A DNA stretch of 64,000 nucleotides from Seonamhaeicola algicola (GTDB taxonomy: Bacteria > Bacteroidota > Bacteroidia > Flavobacteriales > Flavobacteriaceae): the NCBI RefSeq assembly GCF_007997385.1, contig NZ_VOSC01000005.1, positions 310,001 through 374,000 on the forward strand, given 5' to 3'. This document shows positions 36,512-43,872 of this stretch, piece after piece; within the stretch, counting starts at the first letter, position 1, and each line of letters starts with the position of its first letter. The translations under genes and the position numbers were made by a program. The notes beneath the pieces were generated by a model, which saw only the letters and a list, made by a program, of their open reading frames with translations, was not told where the DNA came from and searched no databases.

Positions 36512-38938
36512 TTATCTTAATTCTGCACCAAGTTGTTTTTCAAAATTAACTTGTAGTTTGTTCATTATTTTATCAATTTGCTTGTCTGTAAGTGTTTTGT
36601 TTTCATCTTGAAGAGTAAAACTTACTGCATAACTTTTTTTGCCTTCAGGAAGATTTTTTCCTTGGTATACATCAAACAAATCAACATCTTTAAGTAGTTG
36701 TTTTTCCGTTTGCGAAGCTATTCTATCAATTTCTTCAAATGTTACAGCATCATCTAATAATAATGCAAAATCTCTTCTTACAGCTGGGTATTTAGGTATA
36801 TCTTTAAACTTAACACTATTGTGTTTAATCATGTCTAAAACAGTGTCCCAACTAAAATCTGCAAATAAAACATTTTGAGAAATACCAAAATGCTTTAATA
36901 TTTTTTTATTAACTAAACCAAAATCAACAAGCTTATTTTTACCTAAAGATAAGCTAATGCCTTCACTAAAAACATCGTTTTTAACTGGCGATACTTTGTA
37001 TCTTGATAAGCCTAACCTGCTTAAAATACTAGTAATTGTACCTTTTAAGAAAAAGAAATCGCTTTTTTGTACAGTATTAGTCCAGCGTTCTTGTGTGCGG
37101 TTACCAGTTACAAAAACTGATAAATGTTTAAATTCTTCTCTTACATCGTTGTATTGATGATATGTTTTACCAAATTCAAAAAGTTTTAAGTTATCTTGTT
37201 TTCTGTTAATGTTGTATGCAACTGCTTCTAAACCAGAAAACAATAAACTTTGACGCATAACACCTAAATCTGTACTTAAATGGTTTAAAATTGAAATATT
37301 ATGTTCCTCTTTTAATTGCTCTGTTAATGCAACGTATTTTGAAGTTGTTAAAGAGTTTGCCATTATTTCATAAAACCCTTGCGCTACTAATTGATTACCA
37401 ACAATATTTTGAATTTTATAGTCGTCAAATTTTGACGTACTTGAAATTGAAGCATTTAACTTTTTAGTAGTTTTTATATTGTTGTAACCGTAAACACGTA
37501 ATATTTCTTCAATAACATCAGCTTCACGTTGTACATCATTTCTGTAAGCAGGAACGGTAAGCCCTAAACCAGCTTCAGTTACGTTATTCACCTTAATTTC
37601 TAAAGAAGTTAAAATACTTTTAATAGTTTCCTTAGGAATTTCTTCTCCTATTAATTTTTTAGCATTATCAAAGGCTAAACGCACTTGAAAATCTTCAATT
37701 TTATTAGGATAGAAATCGGTAATATCACTAGTAATTTCACCTCCAGCTAACTCCTGAATTAAAAGTGCTGCTCTTTTTAAAGCATATTTTGTAATGTTAG
37801 GGTCTATTCCGCGTTCAAACCTAAATGAAGCATCAGTATTTAAAGCATGGCGTTTAGCTGTTTTTCTAACTGAAACAGGATTAAAATAGGCACTTTCTAA
37901 AAAAATACTTGTTGTACTTTCTGAAACACCCGAATATTCTCCGCCAAAAACACCGGCAATACACATTGGTTTTTCGGCATCGCAAATCATTAAGTCATCT
38001 TCATGTAACTCTCTCTCAACACCGTCTAAGGTAGTAAATTTAGTACCTTTTTCTAGCGTTTTCACTTCAACTTTACCACCGGCAATTTTAACAGCATCAA
38101 AAGCATGTAGAGGTTGCCCTAATTCATGCAGCACATAATTGGTAGCATCAACAATATTGTTAATAGGTGCTAAACCAATAGCTTTTAATCTGTGTTGTAA
38201 CCATGAAGGCGATTCTTTTACTTTTACACCAGATAAAGTAACGCCACAATATCTAGGGGCAAGTTCTTTATTAACTACATCAACATCAATTTTTAGTGTT
38301 CTGTTATCAACATGAAAAGCACTAACCGATGGTGTAATGAGTTCTTGTTTTATATCTTTTTGAAGCAAGCCTGCTTTTAAATCGCGTGCGGTACCTAAAT
38401 GGCTCATTGCATCGGCTCTGTTGGGTGTTAGGCCAATTTCAAAAACAACATCATTTTCTATATTAAAAATATCTGCACATGGCGTTCCAACTTTTAAGTC
38501 TTCGTTTAAAACCATAATACCATCGTGAGATTTTCCAAGGCCTAATTCGTCTTCAGCGCAAATCATACCAAAGCTTTCTTCACCTCTAATTTTTCCTTTT
38601 TTAATGGTCCAACTTTCACCTTCTGGTGTGTAAAGCGTTGTACCAATAGTGGCAACAGGTACTTTTTGGCCAGAAGCAACATTTGGTGCTCCACATACAA
38701 TTTGTAATGGGGTGTTTTCACCTATGTTAACGGTAGTAACTTTTAATTTATCTGCATTAGGGTGTTTTTCACATGTTAAAACTTCTCCAACAACCACACC
38801 TTGTAAACCGCCTTTAACGGATTGGTATGTATCAATGCCTTCAACTTCAAGTCCTAAATCTGTAAGTAATTCGCCTGTTTTTTCAGGTGTCCAATCTATT
38901 TTAATAAACTGCTTTAGCCAATTGTATGAAATCTTCAT
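36512..38938 (-). CDS. pheT: Phenylalanyl-tRNA synthetase beta subunit
   Basis: An 808-residue subunit of the alpha2-beta2 PheRS. Order: tRNA-binding OB domain at about 40-155 (VVVGEVLTCEKHPNADKLKV), B3/B4 editing domain (PRYCGVTLSGVKV, NNIVDATNYVLHELGQPLHAFD), B5 domain, catalytic-like core, and the C-terminal anticodon-binding FDX-ACB domain (YPAVRRDFALLLDD, SYAVSFTLQDENKTLTDKQID). Full length. pheS is not in the window, which is common in Bacteroidota. It has its own promoter. Confidence 0.97.
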   Translation of the reverse strand: MKISYNWLKQFIKIDWTPEKTGELLTDLGLEVEGIDTYQSVKGGLQGVVVGEVLTCEKHPNADKLKVTTVNIGENTPLQIVCGAPNVASGQKVPVATIGTTLYTPEGESWTIKKGKIRGEESFGMICAEDELGLGKSHDGIMVLNEDLKVGTPCADIFNIENDVVFEIGLTPNRADAMSHLGTARDLKAGLLQKDIKQELITPSVSAFHVDNRTLKIDVDVVNKELAPRYCGVTLSGVKVKESPSWLQHRLKAIGLAPINNIVDATNYVLHELGQPLHAFDAVKIAGGKVEVKTLEKGTKFTTLDGVERELHEDDLMICDAEKPMCIAGVFGGEYSGVSESTTSIFLESAYFNPVSVRKTAKRHALNTDASFRFERGIDPNITKYALKRAALLIQELAGGEITSDITDFYPNKIEDFQVRLAFDNAKKLIGEEIPKETIKSILTSLEIKVNNVTEAGLGLTVPAYRNDVQREADVIEEILRVYGYNNIKTTKKLNASISSTSKFDDYKIQNIVGNQLVAQGFYEIMANSLTTSKYVALTEQLKEEHNISILNHLSTDLGVMRQSLLFSGLEAVAYNINRKQDNLKLFEFGKTYHQYNDVREEFKHLSVFVTGNRTQERWTNTVQKSDFFFLKGTITSILSRLGLSRYKVSPVKNDVFSEGISLSLGKNKLVDFGLVNKKILKHFGISQNVLFADFSWDTVLDMIKHNSVKFKDIPKYPAVRRDFALLLDDAVTFEEIDRIASQTEKQLLKDVDLFDVYQGKNLPEGKKSYAVSFTLQDENKTLTDKQIDKIMNKLQVNFEKQLGAELR

Positions 38939-38962
38939 AAAGTGTACATATAGTTAAGATGG

Positions 38963-38994
38963 CAAATATAAAACTATTGATAGAAGCAGTCAAA
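38963..38994 (-). promoter_or_regulatory. Promoter of pheT
   Basis: TATATTTG on the minus strand (38970-38963), exact TAnnTTTG, with TTG (38993-38991) 20 bases upstream. It lies 25 bases before the pheT ATG. Confidence 0.7.
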
Positions 38995-39146
38995 AAAAGT
39001 ACATGTATTTGTATTCATTTAAAGTGTATTAAAAAACTTTATGATTGTAAGAAAAAATGTTCTTTTTATGTTTTTTACCTGTTAAATTTGTATTTAAACT
39101 ATATTAATTATATGTTTGAAATAGCTATTATTAACATTTTTTTAAT

Positions 39147-40802
39147 ATGAAAAATTTTTATTTGATAATTTTTGTAGTGTTTTTTTCAATTATTAACAGT
39201 TTCTCACAACAAGAAGCGGCATTAGTTAAAGAAACAGATTGGTTACAAATTTGGACAGACTTTAATCCAAATAGTAAAAGTTATAATGAACCTTCGCAAA
39301 TTATAAGCGGTGAAATAACTCAAGATACAAAACTTTACAAGCGCGAAACGTATTTACTTGTGGGCAATGTGTTTGTAAAAGAAGGCACTACTTTAAGTAT
39401 AGAACCAGGAACTGTAATTATGGGTGATTATAAAACCAAAGCCACATTAACTATAGCAAAAGGCGCACAATTAATTGCTGAAGGCTCAGAAACAGACCCA
39501 ATAGTTTTTACATCTAATAAAAGCATTAAGCGAGGAGGAGATTGGGGTGGCCTAATTTTATTAGGTGATGGTAAATTAAATACTTTTGGCATGGCCACAA
39601 TGATGCGTTACTACTCAAACTTAGAGCCTAAGTTTTACAGCCTTGTAAATTATGGTGGAGCTAGCACTATTAAAAATTCGGGCATATTAAAATATGTAAG
39701 AATTGAGTATGCAGGTAAAAAATCATATAGTAGTACAGGTAGTTTAAGTGGTTTGTTATTAGCTGGTATTGGCAACGAAACTACCATTGAACATGTTATG
39801 GTTAGTTATTCAGCTGGCGATTCTTTTAAAATTTTAGGAGGAAATGTAAACTTAAAAAATGTTGTTTCATACAAAGCTAGCGCTAACGACTTTAGTTTTA
39901 ACACCGGAACACTATCAAAAATTAATAATGCTATAGCTTTTAGGTATCCTTATGCATCAAGTAGTGCAGGTTCTAGATGTTTAACTGTTAAATCATACAA
40001 TAAACGAGAAGAAATAGATTTTTCAAAAGAAGGCACTCAAGTGATAGCCGAAAATTTAAAATTCATAAATAATAGCGATAATGTAAAATCAGATATGACA
40101 TCTGGTTTAATTAAAGAAGCTGTTTATATTGGTGAACATACAAAAGTTGAATTAAGCAATAGTGAAATAAAAGGTTTTAAACCCGCAATTGTATTTGATG
40201 AAAAAATTAATACAGAAGTTGAAAACCTAAAAAATATTAGTTTAACTAATATGGTATTTAAAGATTGTGAAGGCTATGTTAAGACCTTTAATAATTTAAC
40301 TAATACACGTTTAGATGATTGGTATGCAAACAGAACGTTTTTAAATGCATTCTCTATTAACAATGAACCTGTGGTATTAATTGCCGATGCAAAAAAAGTA
40401 GCTGTGGAAAAAGAATTAGCTGAAAAAGAAGCAGCAAAAATGAGAAATGTAGCAATACCATTTGAACTCATTGAAATAGCACCAGTTTTACCAGGTTGCG
40501 AAGGAAACTCACAGAGTAAAGCATGCTTTAAAAATAAGGTTAGAGCTCATATATCTAGTAATTTTAAGTATCCAGAAGAAGCTATTAAAAACAAATTACA
40601 GGGTAGAGTTTTAATTATGTTTGATGTAGATGATAAAGGAGCAGTTGTAAATATTAGAACAAGAGGTGATCATAAAATATTAAATGATGAAGCAGAGCGT
40701 ATAATTAAACTTTTACCCAAAATGCAGCCGGCTAAAAAACAAGGTCAGATAGTAAAAATGGTATATGGTTTACCTATTGGGTTTAATAATACTGATAACT
40801 AA
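39147..40802 (+). CDS. Exported beta-helix-like protein with C-terminal TonB_C domain
   Basis: A 551-residue protein with signal peptide (MKNFYLIIFVVFFSIINSFSQ). Residues 50-400 contain repeated short strands (VKEGTTLSIEPGTVIMGDYKTKATLTIAKGA-type turns, DPIVFTSNKSIKRGGDWGGLILLGDG, GILKYVRIEYAG) that look like a right-handed beta-helix. The last 110 residues form a TonB C-terminal domain (YPEEAIKNKLQGRVLIMFDVDDKGAV). No transmembrane or proline-rich region as in real TonB is visible, so it is unlikely to energise receptors. Role unknown. Converges with the gene at 40807 after four bases. Confidence 0.65.
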   Translation: MKNFYLIIFVVFFSIINSFSQQEAALVKETDWLQIWTDFNPNSKSYNEPSQIISGEITQDTKLYKRETYLLVGNVFVKEGTTLSIEPGTVIMGDYKTKATLTIAKGAQLIAEGSETDPIVFTSNKSIKRGGDWGGLILLGDGKLNTFGMATMMRYYSNLEPKFYSLVNYGGASTIKNSGILKYVRIEYAGKKSYSSTGSLSGLLLAGIGNETTIEHVMVSYSAGDSFKILGGNVNLKNVVSYKASANDFSFNTGTLSKINNAIAFRYPYASSSAGSRCLTVKSYNKREEIDFSKEGTQVIAENLKFINNSDNVKSDMTSGLIKEAVYIGEHTKVELSNSEIKGFKPAIVFDEKINTEVENLKNISLTNMVFKDCEGYVKTFNNLTNTRLDDWYANRTFLNAFSINNEPVVLIADAKKVAVEKELAEKEAAKMRNVAIPFELIEIAPVLPGCEGNSQSKACFKNKVRAHISSNFKYPEEAIKNKLQGRVLIMFDVDDKGAVVNIRTRGDHKILNDEAERIIKLLPKMQPAKKQGQIVKMVYGLPIGFNNTDN

Positions 40803-40806
40803 GTAG

Positions 40807-41283
40807 TTACTCACTTAAACTTTCAATCATTACATTAAAATCATATTGTAAATCTTCATGTAAAGTATTTATATGTTTTTTGGCTAATTCTAATTGCCTG
40901 TAATATATATTGTGTAATTGAGTGCTTTTACTAATACTGGGTTTGAAATTTTTAAGTTTCTCACAAAAATAGAGAAGAAGCTCAACCTCAGTTTCTTTCT
41001 TTTTAGAGTATCTAATGTACTTTTTTATATTACGTAAAATTTTTCTAATAGTTTTTCTTATGTAATAAAAACTATCAGTATTTATGGTTTCAAATTCTGT
41101 ATCAATATAGTTTTTAACACTATTAATGTATCCAGCTTCGTTATTAGCTTCAAAAAGTAAATAAGTGAGTAGTTCTTTGTTTTCTTTTTTAAATCTAGAA
41201 AGTTTTAAACAAAGTTCTTGAATTTCTTTATGTGATAGCTCATTAAGTTCTGCTTTGATTTCCTTAACAGTTACGGCTTTCAT
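40807..41283 (-). CDS. Unknown 158-residue helical protein
   Basis: Not recognised. The whole protein is predicted helical and rich in Lys, Glu, Leu and Ile (VKEIKAELNELSHKEIQELCLKLSRFKKENKEL at the start), with no signal peptide or membrane segment. It lies 12 bases downstream of the E1 gene on the same strand, so the two are probably co-transcribed. The spacing suggests a role linked to the 2-oxoacid dehydrogenase, but nothing in the sequence shows it. Confidence 0.65.
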   Translation of the reverse strand: MKAVTVKEIKAELNELSHKEIQELCLKLSRFKKENKELLTYLLFEANNEAGYINSVKNYIDTEFETINTDSFYYIRKTIRKILRNIKKYIRYSKKKETEVELLLYFCEKLKNFKPSISKSTQLHNIYYRQLELAKKHINTLHEDLQYDFNVMIESLSE

Positions 41284-41295
41284 AAATGCTAGACA

Positions 41296-43704
41296 TTATC
41301 GTAATTTTGGATAATTTGAAGGGTTTACTTCATGCATAACTTCATAAATTGCTTCAAAAATATCTTCAGCCGATGGTTTTGAGAAATAATCACCATCATT
41401 ACCATAAGCGGGTCTATGGGCTTTAGCTGTTAATGTTTTTGGTTCACTATCTAAAAACTGAAATGCTTTTTGTTTGTTTAAAATTTCATCTAAAATATAT
41501 GCCGATGCACCACCAGGAACATCTTCATCAATAATCATAACACGGTTTGTTTTTTCAATACTTTTTACAATATCATGATTAATATCAAAAGGTAAAAGCG
41601 ACTGAACATCAATAACTTCAGCATTAATACCAACAGTAAGTAACTCTTTAGCAGTTTGTTCAACTAGGCGTAGGGTAGAACCGTATGAAACTAAAGTAAT
41701 ATCAGTTCCTTCTTTTATGGTTTCTACCACACCAATAGGTGTTTTTAAACTCCCTAAATTACTTGGCATTTTTTCTTTTAGCCTGTAACCGTTTAAGCAT
41801 TCTACAACAATAGCAGGATCATCGCCTTGCAACAATGTGTTGTAAAAACCAGCAGCTTTGGTCATGTTTCTAGGGACTAAAACATTTACCCCGCGTGCTA
41901 AATGTAAGATGCCGCCCATTTGAGAGCCTGAGTGCCAAATACCTTCTAAACGGTGACCTCTGGTTCTTATAATTAAAGGCGATTTTTGTTTGCCTTTTGT
42001 GCGGTAATGTGTTGTAGCTAAATCATCACTAATGGTTTGAATGGCATACAATATATAATCTAAATACTGGATTTCGGCTATAGGGCGCAAACCTCGTAAT
42101 GACATACCAATGCCTTGGCCAACAATGGTAGCTTCTCTAATACCAGTATCGGCAATTCTAAGTTCGCCAAATTTAGCTTGTAAACCTTCTAAACCTTGGT
42201 TTACATCGCCAATATTACCTGTGTCTTCACCAAACACCAGTGCTTCAGGATAATTAGTGAAAATGGCATCAAAATTATCTCTAATAATAATTCTACCATC
42301 AACTAGTGGTGCATCATCATTATAAGTTGGCTTAACTTCAGATATTTTTGTATTGGCGTGAGCTGTTTCAGAGTATAAATGAGAACTGAATAAAGGTTGT
42401 GTTTGCTGTAAGATGGTATCTATCCAGTTAGCAAGCATTTCTTTTTCAGCAGATGTATCAGTGATAGTATATCTTAAAGCTTTTCTAGCTACAGATAAAA
42501 TATCTTTTCTAGCGGGCTCATCAATATTTACTAAACCTTCTTTAAGTTTAGTTATAAAAACACCGTTGGCAGATTTTGCTGCTAGTTGTGTTAAAATAGC
42601 AATGAGTTCTGTTTTTTCTTTAATTATTGGTTTTAAAAAGGTGTTCCATGCATTCTTTTTAGCTTCGCGAACTTCTCTTTTTATGGTTCTTTCAATATCG
42701 GTTAATGCTTCATTGGTGGCAATACCGCTTTCAATCATCCAATTACGCATTTTTAGGTTACAGTCATGCTGTCTTTCCCATTCTAAGCGCTCAGGACCTT
42801 TATAACGTTCATGCGAACCCGATGTAGAATGTCCTTGGGGTTGTGTAAGTTCTTGTACGTGAATTAAAATAGGTACATGTTCTTCTCGGGCAATGGCACC
42901 AGCTTCTTGGTAAGTTTCAACAAGGTTTGGGTAATCCCAACCCTTAACGCGTAGTATTTCAAAACCTTTTTCATCTGAATTGCGCTGAAAGCCTTTAAGT
43001 ATTTCAGAAATGTTTTCTTTTGTGGTTTGGTGTTTAGCATGTACTGAAATTCCGTATTCATCATCCCAAATACTAACAACCATAGGCACTTGTAAAACAC
43101 CGGCAGCGTTTATGGTTTCAAAAAATAAGCCTTCGCTGGTGCTGGCATTTCCAATGGTGCCCCAGGCCACTTCATTACCATTTACAGAAAAATTTGAAGC
43201 TTTAATACCATCAACATGTCTAAAGATTTTTGATGCTTGTGCTAAACCTAATAAACGTGGCATTTGGCCGGCAGTTGGTGATATATCGGCACTAGAGTTG
43301 AATTGTTTTGTAAGGTCTTTCCAATTACCATTTTTATCTAAACTATGTGTTACAAAATGGCCTCCCATTTGACGACCGGCAGACATGGGTTCTAACTCAA
43401 TATCTGTATTGGCATAGAGTCCTGCAAAAAACTGTTCAACAGTAAGTTCGCCAATAGCCATCATAAAAGTTTGATCTCTGTAGTAACCAGATCTCCAATC
43501 GCCTTTTTTAAAAGCTTTTGCCATGGCTAGTTGTGGTACTTCTTTACCATCGCCAAAAATTCCAAATTTTGCTTTTCCTGTTAGAACTTCGCGTCTTCCT
43601 AATAAACTACATTCTCTACTTCTAACAGCAACTTTATAATCATTTATAACTTCGGTTTTGAAATCTTCAAATGAAATGTTTTTTAAATCAGGAATACTTT
43701 GCAT
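41296..43704 (-). CDS. Fused 2-oxoacid dehydrogenase E1 (alpha + beta)
   Basis: An 802-residue thiamine-diphosphate enzyme carrying the alpha subunit (about 1-400: FIFGDGKEVPQLA-like start, GYYRDQTFMMAIG, QMGGHFVTHS, WGTIGNASTSEGLFFETINAAG) and the beta subunit (about 465-802: FGEDTGNIGDVNQGLEG, IREATIVGQGIGMSLRGLRPIAEIQYLDYI, GGASAYILDEIL). It is the decarboxylating component of branched-chain 2-oxoacid or related dehydrogenase complexes; E2 and E3 are not in the window. The fusion is common in Bacteroidota. It is followed by the unknown 158-residue gene. Confidence 0.92.
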   Translation of the reverse strand: MQSIPDLKNISFEDFKTEVINDYKVAVRSRECSLLGRREVLTGKAKFGIFGDGKEVPQLAMAKAFKKGDWRSGYYRDQTFMMAIGELTVEQFFAGLYANTDIELEPMSAGRQMGGHFVTHSLDKNGNWKDLTKQFNSSADISPTAGQMPRLLGLAQASKIFRHVDGIKASNFSVNGNEVAWGTIGNASTSEGLFFETINAAGVLQVPMVVSIWDDEYGISVHAKHQTTKENISEILKGFQRNSDEKGFEILRVKGWDYPNLVETYQEAGAIAREEHVPILIHVQELTQPQGHSTSGSHERYKGPERLEWERQHDCNLKMRNWMIESGIATNEALTDIERTIKREVREAKKNAWNTFLKPIIKEKTELIAILTQLAAKSANGVFITKLKEGLVNIDEPARKDILSVARKALRYTITDTSAEKEMLANWIDTILQQTQPLFSSHLYSETAHANTKISEVKPTYNDDAPLVDGRIIIRDNFDAIFTNYPEALVFGEDTGNIGDVNQGLEGLQAKFGELRIADTGIREATIVGQGIGMSLRGLRPIAEIQYLDYILYAIQTISDDLATTHYRTKGKQKSPLIIRTRGHRLEGIWHSGSQMGGILHLARGVNVLVPRNMTKAAGFYNTLLQGDDPAIVVECLNGYRLKEKMPSNLGSLKTPIGVVETIKEGTDITLVSYGSTLRLVEQTAKELLTVGINAEVIDVQSLLPFDINHDIVKSIEKTNRVMIIDEDVPGGASAYILDEILNKQKAFQFLDSEPKTLTAKAHRPAYGNDGDYFSKPSAEDIFEAIYEVMHEVNPSNYPKLR

Positions 43705-43729
43705 AATTAAGAACGCTTTAGTGCTTTTG

Positions 43730-43760
43730 CAAAAGTAGTAAAAATTTGTCTTTTTTACAA
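43730..43760 (-). promoter_or_regulatory. Promoter of the E1 gene
   Basis: TACTTTTG (43737-43730, minus strand), exact TAnnTTTG, with TTG (43760-43758) 20 bases upstream; the ATG is at 43704. Confidence 0.7.
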
Positions 43761-43783
43761 GATATTGAAGTGCTAAGTTGTTG

Positions 43784-43805
43784 TTGAATATTTAAAAATA
43801 TTCAA
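43784..43805. promoter_or_regulatory. Perfect 22-base palindrome upstream of the E1 promoter
   Basis: Half-site TTGAATATTT repeated as an exact inverted copy around a two-base centre. It starts 24 bases upstream of the -33 element of the E1 promoter, a place where an activator could sit. No T-run follows, so it is not an obvious terminator. Confidence 0.45.
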
Positions 43806-43810
43806 TATGA

Positions 43811-43844
43811 GTGTTTTTAAATGAATATTTTTAATAAAAAACAC
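43811..43844 (-). terminator. Possible terminator of the M1-like barrel gene
   Basis: GTGTTTTT (43811-43818) pairs with AAAAACAC (43837-43844) around an 18-base loop. On the minus strand it follows the stop at 43873 by about 28 bases. A weak, AT-rich stem, so the call is tentative. Confidence 0.35.
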
Positions 43845-43872
43845 TGTTTTACTGATAATAATTTAATAATTA

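Noticed and set aside
38959-39150. A 63-residue open frame on the plus strand in the gap after pheT
   Set aside because: It overlaps the pheT promoter and the next gene's start, is rich in Cys, Lys and Ile as expected of random AT-rich DNA, and shows no recognisable family.
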